Source of the DNA: Streptomyces jumonjinensis
GTDB taxonomy: Bacteria; Actinomycetota; Actinomycetes; Streptomycetales; Streptomycetaceae
DNA length: 64,000 bases
Assembly: GCF_009600885.1 (NCBI RefSeq)
Contig: NZ_VCLA01000170.1
Span: 169,638 to 233,637 of the forward strand
Reading direction: 5' to 3'
Shown here: piece after piece, positions 1-9,136 of the stretch
How the letters are laid out: each line of letters begins with the position of its first letter
Numbering within the stretch: the stretch's first letter is position 1
Notes under the pieces: generated by a model
Told to the model about the DNA's origin: nothing
What the model saw: the letters and a program-made list of their open reading frames with translations, nothing else
Database searches by the model: none
Position numbers and translations under genes: made by a program

Positions 1-110
1 CGGTCCCGGGGATCGGCTCCAGCTCCTCGATGCCCCAGATCGAAACGGCCATCAAGAGCGCGAGCACGGCGAACGTGAAACTCCGCGGCAACTCCAACGC
101 GACCGCCTGA
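1..110 (+). CDS. C-terminal end of an unidentified protein (partial)
   Basis: The reading frame enters from the left edge and stops with TGA at 108-110, giving 35 visible residues. They are rich in Ser, Asn, Thr and Ala and include an IETAIKSAS stretch. No motif identifies the family. In this gene neighbourhood other actinobacteria carry a RidA-type protein upstream of the Nudix and MBL genes, but the visible tail does not resemble RidA, so I give no function. A strong terminator hairpin follows 24 bases after the stop, which supports this being a real gene end. Confidence 0.5.
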   Translation, partial: VPGIGSSSSMPQIETAIKSASTANVKLRGNSNATA

Positions 111-134
111 CCCCGGCTGTCCAGGAGAGCGCCA

Positions 135-164
135 GGGGCGGCCGGGAACCTTCCCGGCCGCCCC
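135..164 (+). terminator. Rho-independent-type terminator hairpin
   Basis: A perfect 14-bp inverted repeat (GGGGCGGCCGGGAA / TTCCCGGCCGCCCC) lies just after the partial gene that ends at 110. As is usual in this GC-rich background there is no U tract. Confidence 0.75.
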
Positions 165-271
165 GTACCGCTCCGTACCCGCCGTTGTGCTGCCCCGTAC
201 GGCCTGTACCGCCCCGCACCGCCCCACGCCGCCTGTATCGCCCCGTACCGCCTCCAGGGCTTCACCGGGCG

Positions 272-287
272 TGTTTCACGTGAAACA
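272..287. promoter_or_regulatory. parS, ParB-binding centromere site
   Basis: The 16-bp palindrome TGTTTCACGTGAAACA is an exact match to the bacterial parS consensus and contains the Streptomyces core GTTTCACGTGAAAC. It lies in the intergenic gap between the partial gene and the Nudix gene. ParB binding here would contribute to chromosome segregation during sporulation. It is the only full match I found in the window; a half-site at about 16,345 does not continue as a palindrome. Confidence 0.93.
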
Positions 288-376
288 TCCCCCGGATGGC
301 GGCTCACCGGGCTCACCGGGGCCGCCGGGGCCGATGGCCTCTCGAACATCCACGCGTGAGCGTTTAGCATCCGCCC

Positions 377-1240
377 ATGTCCAATGGTCAGTGGTACCCC
401 CCGGAGTGGCCCGACCGGATTCGCGCGCTCGCCAGCGGTGAACTCACGCCCACGACGCCCAAGCGGGCCGCGACCGTGATGCTGCTGCGCGACACGGCGG
501 ACGGCGTCGCCGTGCATATGCTGCGCCGACGCACCTCCATGGCCTTCGCCGGAGGGGCCTACGCCTATCCGGGCGGTGGCGTCGACCTCCGCGACTCCCG
601 GCCGGTCCGCTGGGGCGGCCCCTCGCTCGCGGTCTGGGCCGCGCGGCTCGGGGTGGACGAGGCCGCCGCCCAGGCCATCGTGTGCGCCGCCGTCAGGGAG
701 ACCTTCGAGGAGGCGGGCGTACTGCTCGCGGGTCTCACCCCGGACACGGTGATCGGCGATACGACCGGACCGGAGTGGGAGGCCGACCGGCAGGCGCTGG
801 TCGACCGGGAACTGGCCTTCGCTGATCTCCTGGACCGGCGCGGACTGGTGCTGCGCTCGGATCTGCTGGGCGCGTGGGCCCGCTGGATCACCCCAGAGTT
901 CGAGCCGCGCCGCTATGACACCTGGTTCTTCGTCGCCGCCCTTCCCGTCGGTCAGCGGACCCGCAACGCCTCGACGGAAGCCGACCGCACGGTGTGGATC
1001 CGCCCCTGCGACGCGACCGCCGGCTATGACCGCGGCGAGCTGCTGATGATGCCGCCGACGGTCGCCACGCTGCGGACCGTCGCCCCGTACGCCACCGCCG
1101 CCGACGCGCTCGCCGCGGCCGACGGGCGGGATCTGACACCGGTGCTGGCCAGAGCCGAGATGGCGGACGGTGAACTGGTGCTCAGCTGGCCCGGCCATGA
1201 GGAATTCACCAAGCACATCCCGAGAGGAGGTCCGCGATGA
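377..1240 (+). CDS. Nudix hydrolase
   Basis: A 287-aa Nudix-fold hydrolase expected to split a nucleoside diphosphate linked to another moiety; the substrate is not evident. The Nudix box core RETFEEAGVLL lies near residues 112-122, after an FAGGAYAYPGGGVD substrate-loop region at about residues 57-70. The length and the long insertion before the box resemble the peroxisomal NUDT19/CoA-diphosphatase-like group. The ATG at 377 sits 6 nt after a TANNNT box (TAGCAT, 365-370) with no ribosome binding site, which suggests a leaderless transcript. The stop overlaps the next start as ATGA, so it is translationally coupled to the MBL hydrolase. An alternative is a general housecleaning Nudix enzyme. 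Confidence 0.88.
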   Translation: MSNGQWYPPEWPDRIRALASGELTPTTPKRAATVMLLRDTADGVAVHMLRRRTSMAFAGGAYAYPGGGVDLRDSRPVRWGGPSLAVWAARLGVDEAAAQAIVCAAVRETFEEAGVLLAGLTPDTVIGDTTGPEWEADRQALVDRELAFADLLDRRGLVLRSDLLGAWARWITPEFEPRRYDTWFFVAALPVGQRTRNASTEADRTVWIRPCDATAGYDRGELLMMPPTVATLRTVAPYATAADALAAADGRDLTPVLARAEMADGELVLSWPGHEEFTKHIPRGGPR

Positions 1241-2067
1241 CGAACGCGGCCTCGCTGCCGGGACAGCCCCGCGGCGGGGTGCTCTCCGGGCCCGCCACCG
1301 CTCGTGCGGTCAATGTCCTCGCGCCCAACCCGTCCGCGATGACGCTCGACGGCACCAACACCTGGATCGTCTCCGAGCCGGACTCCGCTCTCGCCGTCGT
1401 CATCGACCCCGGCCCCCTCGACGACGTCCATCTGCGCCGGGTCGTCGCCACCGCCGAGCGGGCGGGCAAGCGGATCGCGCTCACTCTTCTCACCCATGGC
1501 CACCCCGACCACGCCGAGGGCGCGGGGCGCTTCGCCGAGCTCACCCGAGCCCCTGTCCGCGCCCTCGATCCGGCGCTGAGACTCGGTGACGAGGGGCTCG
1601 CGGCGGGCGATGTGATCCGGACCGGCGGCCTGGAACTACGGGTCGTCCCCGCCCCGGGCCACACCGCGGACTCGCTCTGCTTCCATCTGCCCGCCGACCG
1701 GGCCGTACTGACCGGAGACACCGTCCTCGGCCGGGGCACGACGGTCGTCGCGCATCCGGACGGACGGCGCGGCGACGATCTCGACTCACTGCGCCGGCTG
1801 CGCTCGCTGACGGTCGACGACGGGGTGAGCACGGTGCTGCCGGGCCATGGGTCCGTATTGGAGGACGCACAGGGCGCGGTGGAGTTCTATCTGGCCCATC
1901 GGGCCCATCGGCTCGCCCAGGTGGAGACGGCGGTCGAGGACGGCTGCCGTACGGCGGCGGCGGTGGTCGCGCAGGTGTACGCGGACGTCGACCGATCGCT
2001 GTGGCCCGCGGCGGAGCTCTCCGTACGGGCTCAGCTGGAGTATCTGCGGGAGCACGGTCTGATCTGA
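1237..2067 (+). CDS. MBL-fold metallo-hydrolase (LACTB2-like)
   Basis: A 276-aa metallo-beta-lactamase-fold hydrolase. The metal-binding motif THGHPDHAEG is at about residues 87-96; APGHTADS and LTGDTVLG supply the next His and Asp ligands, and LPGHG near residue 206 supplies the last His. The family includes endoribonuclease and thioesterase-like enzymes (LACTB2, Rv3677c). The start ATG overlaps the stop of the Nudix gene by 4 nt and AGAGGAGG precedes it, so the two form an operon. The order MBL hydrolase next to crp and nth is also known from Mycobacterium. Substrate unknown. Confidence 0.88.
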   Translation: MTNAASLPGQPRGGVLSGPATARAVNVLAPNPSAMTLDGTNTWIVSEPDSALAVVIDPGPLDDVHLRRVVATAERAGKRIALTLLTHGHPDHAEGAGRFAELTRAPVRALDPALRLGDEGLAAGDVIRTGGLELRVVPAPGHTADSLCFHLPADRAVLTGDTVLGRGTTVVAHPDGRRGDDLDSLRRLRSLTVDDGVSTVLPGHGSVLEDAQGAVEFYLAHRAHRLAQVETAVEDGCRTAAAVVAQVYADVDRSLWPAAELSVRAQLEYLREHGLI

Positions 2068-2219
2068 CACCCCTGCCCTGCCGCCCTGCCGCCCTTCCGG
2101 TCCCGGGGAACGGCGCCGGTGCCCGGGTGAGAACCGGTGTGCGGCCCCCGTGCGTCAGGGCTGTCAGCGGTGCTTTACGCTCCGCCTACAACCGGCAATT
2201 GCCCCTGGGGGGATCCCAC

Positions 2220-3104
2220 GTGTTCGTTCTCTTCGTCCTGCTCGCCATCGCGGCCCTGGTGCTGTACCTCGTCGGCCGCGGCCTTGAGCGCCAGGGGCTG
2301 AAACTCGGCGCCCTGGCCGCGCTGATAGCCGGCCTGCTCTCCGGTGTCGCCAGCTGCGTCCATGTCGTCAGCGCCTACGAGGTCGGCGTGCCGGTCACCT
2401 TCGGCAAGGTCGGTGCGCCGATGACCTCGGGCATGAACATCACCTCGCCGTTCACGAACGTCACCACGTTCTCCACCCGGCCCGTCGACCTCAACCTCTC
2501 CGACAAGGACGTGGTCGAGGTGCGCTCCCGGCAGGGCGGTGTGATGTACGTCGAGGTCACCGTGAAGTGGGCGGTGACCCCGGCCAAGGTGGTCGAGCTC
2601 TACAAGCTGGCCGGCAGCGAGAGCGCCATCCAGCAGCGGCTGGTCTTCCCGGACAGCCGGGAGATCATCCGTAACGTCTTCGCCCGCCACACCAGCGAGG
2701 AGGGCTACTCCTCCGCCCGCGAGAAGATCAACACCGAGATCGGCGATCTGATCAAGGAGCGGCTCGCGCCGCGCGGAATCGATGTCACCACGGTCAATCT
2801 GCGCAACGTGAAGCCCTCGGACCAGCTCCAGGAGCAGATCGACCGCAAGATCCAGCAGCAGCAGGCCACCGAGCGGGCGACCGAGGCCGCGCGTACCGCC
2901 GAGGCGGAGGCGGAGCGCCGCAGGATCGAGGCCGAGGGCATCGCCAAGGCGAACCGCATCCTGGACGGTTCGCTGAGCGACGACGTCCTGATGAACGAGT
3001 GCATCGACGCCTTCAAGGAGGCGGCGGCCAAGAACCCGGTGTACGCGGTGCCGTGCGGCGACGGCAGCGGCAATCCGCTGATCGTGGACGGCAGCAAGAA
3101 CTGA
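2220..3104 (+). CDS. SPFH/band 7 (prohibitin-like) membrane protein
   Basis: A protein of 294 aa. The N-terminus has two closely spaced hydrophobic segments (about residues 1-20 and 28-48). An SPFH domain follows (about 50-215), with features such as VRSRQGGVMYVEVTVKW and REIIRNVFARHTSEE, then a charged Glu/Arg/Ala-rich coiled-coil stretch (about 195-260, IQQQQATERATEAARTAEAE). Such proteins oligomerise on the membrane and organise membrane microdomains or protease partners. I chose the GTG at 2220, preceded by a GGGGGG tract and starting directly in the first membrane segment. A strong bidirectional terminator separates it from crp. Confidence 0.85.
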   Translation: MFVLFVLLAIAALVLYLVGRGLERQGLKLGALAALIAGLLSGVASCVHVVSAYEVGVPVTFGKVGAPMTSGMNITSPFTNVTTFSTRPVDLNLSDKDVVEVRSRQGGVMYVEVTVKWAVTPAKVVELYKLAGSESAIQQRLVFPDSREIIRNVFARHTSEEGYSSAREKINTEIGDLIKERLAPRGIDVTTVNLRNVKPSDQLQEQIDRKIQQQQATERATEAARTAEAEAERRRIEAEGIAKANRILDGSLSDDVLMNECIDAFKEAAAKNPVYAVPCGDGSGNPLIVDGSKN

Positions 3105-3199
3105 GTTCGGGGGCGGGCGGGCTGCGGCGAAGGGGCGTACTCGCCCCCCGGGGACGGAGCGCGGCGAAGGGCCGCCCCCGCCCTCGTAGAAGGGTCATG

Positions 3200-3237
3200 G
3201 CGAAGGGCCGCCCGGAATCGTCCGGGCGGCCCTTCGC
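3200..3237. terminator. Bidirectional terminator between SPFH gene and crp
   Basis: A perfect 17-bp stem (GCGAAGGGCCGCCCGGA and its complement) with the 4-nt loop ATCG, placed between the convergent ends of the SPFH gene and crp. Confidence 0.9.
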
Positions 3238-3276
3238 CGTGTATGACAGGCCGCCGTGCCTGGCACGGCGTCCGGG

Positions 3277-3951
3277 TCAGCGCGAACGCTTGGCGAGGCG
3301 CTCCACGTCCAGCAGGATCACCGCGCGGGCCTCCAGCCGGAGCCAGCCGCGCTGCGCGAAGTCGGCCAGCGCCTTGTTCACGGTCTCGCGGGAGGCGCCG
3401 ACGAGCTGGGCCAGCTCTTCCTGGGTCAGGTCGTGGACGACATGGATGCCCTCCTCCGACTGCACGCCGAAGCGGCGCGACAGGTCCAGGAGCGCGCGGG
3501 CCACCCGGCCCGGGACGTCGGAGAAGACCAGGTCGGACATCTGGTCATTGGTCTTGCGCAGCCGGCGGGCCACGGCGCGCAGCAGCGCGGTGGCGACCTC
3601 TGGCCGGGCGTTCAGCCAGGGCTGGAGGTCGCCGTGGCCGAGGCCGAGCAGCTTGACCTCGGTCAGCGCGGTGGCGGTGGCGGTGCGCGGCCCGGGGTCG
3701 AAGAGGGAGAGCTCACCGATCAGCTCGCCCGGACCGAGGACGGCGAGCATGTTCTCGCGGCCGTCGGGGGATGTGCGGTGGAGCTTGACCTTGCCCTCGG
3801 TGACCACATAGAGGCGGTCACCGGGGTCGCCCTCGTGGAAGAGCGCGTCGCCGCGGGCGAGCGTCACCTCACTCATCGAGCCGCGGAGCTCCGCGGCCTG
3901 CTCATCATCGAGCGCCGCGAAGAGCGGGGCGCGCCGCAGAACGTCGTCCAC
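3277..3951 (-). CDS. crp: Crp/Fnr-family transcriptional regulator, Crp
   Basis: A 224-aa cAMP receptor protein family regulator. The N-terminal cyclic nucleotide-binding domain spans about residues 10-130, with the phosphate-binding cassette-like segment GELIGELSLFDPGPRTATATA. The C-terminal winged helix (about 150-215) has TQEELAQLVGASRETVNKAL as recognition region. In Streptomyces, Crp controls germination, early growth and antibiotic precursor supply. The GTG start follows AAGGAG with 7-nt spacing. It is divergent from nth, as in M. tuberculosis Rv3676/Rv3674c, and the shared intergenic region has an AT-rich patch (4066-4092) likely to hold its promoter. Confidence 0.95.
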   Translation of the reverse strand: MDDVLRRAPLFAALDDEQAAELRGSMSEVTLARGDALFHEGDPGDRLYVVTEGKVKLHRTSPDGRENMLAVLGPGELIGELSLFDPGPRTATATALTEVKLLGLGHGDLQPWLNARPEVATALLRAVARRLRKTNDQMSDLVFSDVPGRVARALLDLSRRFGVQSEEGIHVVHDLTQEELAQLVGASRETVNKALADFAQRGWLRLEARAVILLDVERLAKRSR

Positions 3952-4197
3952 GAGTTCTCTCCTTGTCGACCTGCTCAGGGACCCTGGCCCCCCATGATGC
4001 CGGACCGCACAGCGCCGGTCCGGGGGACACCGCGTAGGACAGCCTGCCCGCCGCGGACCCTTGGCAAGTAAATATTCGTGCGATCAATCACAACAAGTCT
4101 GACGCACTGGTGGCTCTGCTCGTGCGGCAGGGGCCCGATTGGGTCCGGATTACTGGTGACCGGGGCGGATGTCAGTGGTGGACCGTACTCTGGCCGG

Positions 4198-5349
4198 GTG
4201 TCCAATTCGCCGGTGAGAGCGCAGGCCAGAGGGGCTGGAAGAGTGTCCGCCAAGCAGGATTCCGCTGTGGGCGAACATCTGTCGAGCGATGCCCAAAAAG
4301 CCGCAAAACATTCTAAAACGGACTCGCGTTCGGCGCGTGCGGAGCCCGGGGCCGCCGGAACCCCGGCATCGTCCCCGAGGGCCCCCGTATCGCCCCCGGG
4401 CGGATCGCGTGGAGCGGGGCGGAAGCCGTCGCGGGAGACCGAGCGGCAGCCGTCGGGCGGGGCCGGAGGAAAGCCGTCGGACGGGGCCGGACGAAAGCCG
4501 TCGGGCGGATCCGGGCGGAAGTCATCGAATGGGGCAGAACGGAAGTCGTCGGGCGGATCCGGGTGGAAGCCGGAGTCCCGGTTGGCGATGGTCCGCCGGG
4601 CCCGCCGGATCAATCGCGAGCTGGCCGAGGTCTATCCGTACGCCCACCCCGAGCTGGACTTCCGTAACCCCTTCGAGCTGCTCGTCGCCACCGTCCTCTC
4701 CGCCCAGACGACGGACCTGAGGGTGAACCAGACGACGCCCGCGCTCTTCGCCAGATACCCCACGCCCGAGGACCTGGCCGCGGCCGAGCCCGAGGAGCTG
4801 GAGGCGATCATCCGCCCCACCGGCTTCTTCCGCGCCAAAGCCAGATCCCTGCTGGGCCTCTCCGCCGCGCTGCGGGACGACTTCGGGGGCGAGGTGCCCG
4901 CCCGGATAGAGGATCTGGTCAAGCTGCCCGGCGTCGGCCGCAAGACGGCCTTCGTGGTCCTCGGCAATGCCTACGGCGTCCCCGGGATCACCGTCGACAC
5001 CCATTTCGGGCGGTTGGCACGCCGCTGGAAGTGGACCGAGCAGGAGGACCCGGAGAAGGTCGAGGCGGAGATCGCCGCGATCTTCCCGAAATCCGAGTGG
5101 ACGATGCTCTCCCATCGGGTGATCTTCCATGGCCGCCGTATCTGCCACTCCCGCAAGCCCGCCTGCGGGGCCTGTCCGATCGCGCATCTCTGCCCGTCGT
5201 ACGGGGAGGGCGAGACGGACCCGGAGAAGGCCAGGAAGCTGCTGAAGTACGAGATGGGCGGCCAGCCGGGCCAGCGGCTGAACCCGCCCCCGGACTATCC
5301 GGGCCGGCCGGCGCCGCCGCTCGCGCCACCGGCGGAGGGGGCCGGATGA
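4198..5349 (+). CDS. nth: Endonuclease III (DNA glycosylase/AP lyase)
   Basis: Base-excision repair enzyme that removes oxidised pyrimidines and nicks the abasic site. The HhH-GPD core is in the C-terminal two thirds: [14 protein letters not shown] holds the catalytic Lys (about residue 249) and ITVDTHFGR the catalytic Asp (about 267). The iron-sulfur cluster ligands C-x6-C-x2-C-x5-C follow. The first ~125 residues are a disordered extension with degenerate RKPSGG/RKSSNG repeats. Start choice: the GTG at 4198 is 6 nt after a TANNNT box (TACTCT, 4186-4191), so a leaderless start is likely; GTG 4243 and ATG 4588 are alternatives, the last giving only the conserved core. Residue F replaces the N common after GRKTA in other phyla. 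Confidence 0.93.
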   Translation: MSNSPVRAQARGAGRVSAKQDSAVGEHLSSDAQKAAKHSKTDSRSARAEPGAAGTPASSPRAPVSPPGGSRGAGRKPSRETERQPSGGAGGKPSDGAGRKPSGGSGRKSSNGAERKSSGGSGWKPESRLAMVRRARRINRELAEVYPYAHPELDFRNPFELLVATVLSAQTTDLRVNQTTPALFARYPTPEDLAAAEPEELEAIIRPTGFFRAKARSLLGLSAALRDDFGGEVPARIEDLVKLPGVGRKTAFVVLGNAYGVPGITVDTHFGRLARRWKWTEQEDPEKVEAEIAAIFPKSEWTMLSHRVIFHGRRICHSRKPACGACPIAHLCPSYGEGETDPEKARKLLKYEMGGQPGQRLNPPPDYPGRPAPPLAPPAEGAG

Positions 5350-5395
5350 CGGAACGATCCGCGCGGCCCGGCGCGTTGTGAGTGAGGGGGTGCCC

Positions 5396-6190
5396 ATGCG
5401 TACAGGGGAAGAGACGTCCGGCAGGGTCTGTGAGGCCGATGTGCACGATGGCGACACATCCGCGCGCCGCGCGGGGCGGGAGGCTTCCGCCGCCGCCCCA
5501 GGCGGCGATGTCCGGGGCGACGGCGAGGTCATCGTCAGCGCCGAGGGCCTGCCCGAATGGCTCGACCCCGTCGTCCGGGCCGCGGCCACCGTCGAGCCCC
5601 GGCAGCTCAGCGCCTTTCTGCCGCCCAAGAGCGGATCAGGACGCCAGTCCGCCGTTCTGATCCTGTTCGGCGAGGGCGGCGCGGGCCCCGAGCTGCTGCT
5701 GATGGAGCGCTCGGGCACGCTCCGCGCGCATGCCGGACAGCCCGCCTTCCCCGGCGGTGCGCTCGACCCCGAGGACGGCGATCCGGCGGGCGCCGGCCCT
5801 CTGAGGGCCGCGCTGCGGGAGGCCCGCGAGGAGACCGGACTCGATCCGGCCGGGGTCCAGATCTTCGGAGTGCTGCCCCGGCTCTACATCCCGGTGAGCG
5901 GATTCGTCGTCACCCCGGTCCTGGGCTGGTGGCGTGCCCCGAGCCCGGTCGGCGCGGTCGACCCCGCCGAGACGGCGCGTGTCTTCACCGTTCCGGTGGC
6001 GGATCTCACGGACCCGGCCAACCGGGCGACCGCCATGCACCCCAGCGGCCACCTCGGTCCGGCCTTCACCGTCGAAGGGGCCCTGGTCTGGGGCTTCACC
6101 GCCGGAGTGATCGACCGGATACTGCATTTCGCGGGCTGGGAGCGTCCCTGGGACCGAGCCAAGCGGGTCAGCCTGGACTGGCACGCATGA
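5396..6190 (+). CDS. CoA pyrophosphatase-type Nudix hydrolase
   Basis: A Nudix hydrolase of 264 aa in the NudL/CoA diphosphatase group, which cleaves coenzyme A to 3',5'-ADP and phosphopantetheine. The group signature HAGQPAFPGGALD is directly followed by the Nudix box with REAREETGL. The first ~45 residues are poorly conserved and polar. The ATG at 5396 has GAGGGGG six bases upstream; the GTG 18 bases earlier lacks a binding site. The gene lies between nth and the MarP-like protease, as Rv3672c does in M. tuberculosis. Confidence 0.9.
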   Translation: MRTGEETSGRVCEADVHDGDTSARRAGREASAAAPGGDVRGDGEVIVSAEGLPEWLDPVVRAAATVEPRQLSAFLPPKSGSGRQSAVLILFGEGGAGPELLLMERSGTLRAHAGQPAFPGGALDPEDGDPAGAGPLRAALREAREETGLDPAGVQIFGVLPRLYIPVSGFVVTPVLGWWRAPSPVGAVDPAETARVFTVPVADLTDPANRATAMHPSGHLGPAFTVEGALVWGFTAGVIDRILHFAGWERPWDRAKRVSLDWHA

Positions 6191-6311
6191 CAGGCTGACC
6201 CTCCGAAAACCACGGCCGGACCGACCCCGGCGACGCGACGGATCCGGCATCCGGCGCGGACCGGACCGACCATCCGGTGACGAAGGCGATGAAGCTGCGA
6301 GGCAAACGACG

Positions 6312-7511
6312 GTGAACGTGCTGGACATCCTGTTGCTGATCGCCGCCGTATGGTTCGCGATCGTCGGCTACCGACAGGGCTTCGTCGTCGGCATCCTGTC
6401 GGTGACCGGGTTCCTCGGGGGCGGACTGATCGCGGTCTATCTGCTGCCCCTCATCTGGGACCGGCTGACGAACGAGTCGGAGGTGTCCACCACCGCCGCG
6501 GTCGTCGCCGTCATCGTCGTGATCGTCTGCGCCTCCGTCGGCCAGGCATTCACCACCCATCTGGGCAACAAGCTGCGCCGGTACATCACCTGGTCACCCG
6601 CCCGCGCCCTGGACGCCACCGGCGGCGCGCTGGTCAATGTGGTCGCGATGCTGCTGGTCGCCTGGCTGATCGGCTCCGCGCTCGCCGGGACCGCGCTGCC
6701 CACGCTCGGCAAGGAGGTCCGCAGCTCCAAGGTGCTGCTGGGCGTCTCCCAGGTCATGCCCGATCAGGCCTCCACCTGGTTCACGGACTTCTCCTCCGTC
6801 CTCGCGCAGAACGGGCTGCCGCAGGTCTTCAGCCCGTTCGCCAATGAGCCCATCACCGATGTCAAGGCGCCCGACCCGGCCCTGGTGGGCAGCCCGGTCG
6901 CGGCCCGCGCCCAGCGGTCCATCGTCAAGGTCGTCGGCACCGCGCAGAGCTGCAACAAGGTCCTCGAAGGCACTGGGTTCGTCTTCGGCGAGCGGCGGGT
7001 CATGACCAACGCCCATGTCGTGGGCGGCGTCGATGAGCCGACCGTGCAGATAGGCGGTGAGGGACGGCTCTACGACGCGACCGTCGTGCTCTACGACTGG
7101 CAGCGCGACATCGCCGTACTGGACGTGCCCGAGCTGGACGCCGAGCCGCTGAAGTTCGCCGACCCCGACGCCCGCTCCGGGGACAGCGCCATCGTCGCCG
7201 GCTTCCCGGAGAACGGCGCCTACGATGTGCGCTCGGCGCGGGTCCGCGGCCGGATCGACGCCAATGGACCCGACATCTACCACCGGGGCACCGTGCGCCG
7301 CGACGTCTACTCGCTGTTCACCACGGTCCGCCAGGGCAACTCCGGCGGCCCGCTGCTCACCCCGGAGGGCGAGGTGTACGGGGTCATCTTCGCGCGCTCG
7401 CTCGACGACCCCGACACCGGCTATGCCCTGACGGTCGATGAGATCGCCGGAGACATCAAGGCAGGTCTCTCCGCGAACCAGCAGGTGGACAGTGAGGGAT
7501 GTGCGATGTAG
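6312..7511 (+). CDS. marP: MarP-like membrane serine protease (CvpA-trypsin fusion)
   Basis: A 399-aa protein with four N-terminal transmembrane helices (about residues 3-22, 25-48, 58-80, 104-125) forming a CvpA-like domain. An extracytoplasmic trypsin-like domain follows. Catalytic His is in TNAHVVGG (about 235), Asp in QRDIAVLDV (about 264) and Ser in RQGNSGGP (about 344). Two Cys (SCNKVLEG and the C-terminal EGCAM) could form the activating disulfide described for M. tuberculosis MarP, which protects against acid and oxidative stress and processes a cell wall hydrolase. The symbol rests on synteny and domain order. The GTG start follows a weak GAGG. Confidence 0.9.
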   Translation: MNVLDILLLIAAVWFAIVGYRQGFVVGILSVTGFLGGGLIAVYLLPLIWDRLTNESEVSTTAAVVAVIVVIVCASVGQAFTTHLGNKLRRYITWSPARALDATGGALVNVVAMLLVAWLIGSALAGTALPTLGKEVRSSKVLLGVSQVMPDQASTWFTDFSSVLAQNGLPQVFSPFANEPITDVKAPDPALVGSPVAARAQRSIVKVVGTAQSCNKVLEGTGFVFGERRVMTNAHVVGGVDEPTVQIGGEGRLYDATVVLYDWQRDIAVLDVPELDAEPLKFADPDARSGDSAIVAGFPENGAYDVRSARVRGRIDANGPDIYHRGTVRRDVYSLFTTVRQGNSGGPLLTPEGEVYGVIFARSLDDPDTGYALTVDEIAGDIKAGLSANQQVDSEGCAM

Positions 7512-7957
7512 GGGCCTGCGCCGGGGCCGTTTGTGGGGCCCGGGAGCGCCGGCCTCGGGTCACCGTCCGGCGGGTCCCGCCGTATGGGCGGGGCAGCCGG
7601 ACGGCGGGGGACCGCCAGGGGCGGTGGTCTCAGTGGCGGGTATGCCGCAGCCGCGCGGATACCCAGCGCGCGCGACGCCTCAGAATGCGGGGGATTCCGA
7701 TCCCCTGCGCCGAATGATCGTGGCCCCGGCCTTGCGGGCCATCACTGTTGCGGGAGCCCGGCCCATCAGCCGAGCGACGGTTGCGTGCCGCGTCACCGTA
7801 GTCGTACGTCCAGCCCATACCGGGACGTGTGCCCGTGCCCCAAGGTCGGTAACCGTGTCAGGGGTGCCCAATTGGCCTATGCGCCGGGCAATTGGCTGTT
7901 CGTCGTACAAGCGTTCTCCGGGACTGGGCACCGAGGCCCGGACCGCCGCACCCCGTG
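7512..7957. other. Gene-free gap between convergent marP-like and hydrolase genes
   Basis: No convincing gene. A pair of CCAATTG/CAATTGG arms (about 7869-7895) could form a stem or an operator. Two short overlapping minus-strand reading frames (about 7680-7800 and 7630-7818) lack ribosome binding sites and family features. The GC content is lower around 7675-7920 than in the flanks. Confidence 0.4.
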
Positions 7958-8890
7958 CTACCGGCGGTCCGGCTCCGGATCCTTCAGCCAGTTGATCAGT
8001 TCGGAGGAGAAGGCCACCGGGTCCTCCTCGTGCGGGAAATGGCCGAGACCGTCGAACAGCCGCCAGCGGTAGGGCGCTTCCACGTACTCTCCCGAACCCG
8101 CTGCGCTGCGCGTCCGCATCGCCGGATCCAGCGATCCGTGCAGATGCAGGGTCGGCACCCGCACCGGGCGCTTCATCCGGCGGTTGAACTGGATCCCGTC
8201 CGGCCGGGCCATCGACCGCACCATCCATCGGTAGGGCTCGATCGAGCAGTGCGCCGTCGACGGAATGCACATCGCCCGCCGGTAGACGTCCAGGGCCGGC
8301 TCCTCCGGCGGCTTGGGCCCGGACCACTCCCGGATCAGCTCGCCGACCAGGGCTCCTCCGTCCGCGACCAGCTGACGCTCCGGCAGCCATGGCCGCTGGA
8401 AGCCCCAGACGTACGAACCGGCACGGCTCTGTGAGAAGTCCGAGATCATCGCCGAGCGCCAGCGGCGCGGATGCGGCATCGAGGAGACGGCGAGCCTGCG
8501 CACCAGCTTCGGCCGCATCACCGCCGCCGTCCACGCCAGATAGCCGCCCAGATCATGGCCGACGAGCGCCGCGTCCGGCTCGCCGAGCGAGCGCACCACC
8601 CCGGTGATGTCGAGCGCGAGGTTGGCGGGGTCGTAGCCCCTCGGCGTACGGTCGCTGCCGCCCACGCCCCGCAGATCCATCGCCACCGCCCGGTATCCCG
8701 CTTCGGCGAGCGCGGGCAGCTGATGCCGCCAGGTCCACCAGAACTGCGGGAAGCCGTGGAGAAGGAGTACCAGCGGCCCGTCGCCCATCTCGGCGATATG
8801 GAAGCGCGCGCCATTGGCCGCCACGTCGCGATGGGTCCAGGGACCTTCGATGCGTACGGGGCTGCCGCTACCGGTATCAGGGGCCGTCAT
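7958..8890 (-). CDS. Alpha/beta-fold hydrolase, epoxide hydrolase-like
   Basis: A 310-aa soluble alpha/beta hydrolase. The oxyanion motif HGFPQFWWTWRHQ is near residue 44. The nucleophile elbow GHDLGGYLAW has Asp as nucleophile (about residue 112), typical of epoxide hydrolases and haloalkane dehalogenases. The acid is likely in HGSLDPAM and the catalytic His in LFDGLGHFPHEE near the C-terminus. It corresponds in position to M. tuberculosis Rv3670 (EphE), next to marP. The physiological epoxide is unknown. Start ATG 8890 is preceded by no strong binding site. Confidence 0.85.
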   Translation of the reverse strand: MTAPDTGSGSPVRIEGPWTHRDVAANGARFHIAEMGDGPLVLLLHGFPQFWWTWRHQLPALAEAGYRAVAMDLRGVGGSDRTPRGYDPANLALDITGVVRSLGEPDAALVGHDLGGYLAWTAAVMRPKLVRRLAVSSMPHPRRWRSAMISDFSQSRAGSYVWGFQRPWLPERQLVADGGALVGELIREWSGPKPPEEPALDVYRRAMCIPSTAHCSIEPYRWMVRSMARPDGIQFNRRMKRPVRVPTLHLHGSLDPAMRTRSAAGSGEYVEAPYRWRLFDGLGHFPHEEDPVAFSSELINWLKDPEPDRR

Positions 8891-8979
8891 GATGACGAGC
8901 GTGCCACACCCGGACGGGTCGTGTGCGCCCCGTCCGTCCGGGCGGTGAGCGCCCGGGCAGGGCGGAGCGCCGGTCCGGG

Positions 8980-9095
8980 GCGGCGGAGTGCCGGGGAGGC
9001 CCGGCGACGGGGCGGCGGAGCGCTGGGGAGCGGGCGGGGAGGCCCGGCGACGGGATGGCGGAGTGCCGGGGAGGCCCGGCGGAGGGGCGGGCGCG
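8980..9095. repeat. Degenerate GC-rich tandem repeat
   Basis: About three imperfect copies of a unit of roughly 50 bases built on GGCGGAGTGCCGGGGAGG followed by CCCGGCGACGGG, in the gap between the hydrolase promoter side and the holin-like gene. It has no coding character and is probably slippage-driven intergenic sequence. Confidence 0.6.
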
Positions 9096-9136
9096 GGCCC
9101 CGGCGGAGGGACGCGCCCGCCGCCGGATCCCGGGGC

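Noticed and set aside
7630-7818. Small minus-strand frames between the marP-like and hydrolase genes
   Set aside because: No ribosome binding site and two competing frames; cannot be supported without conservation data.
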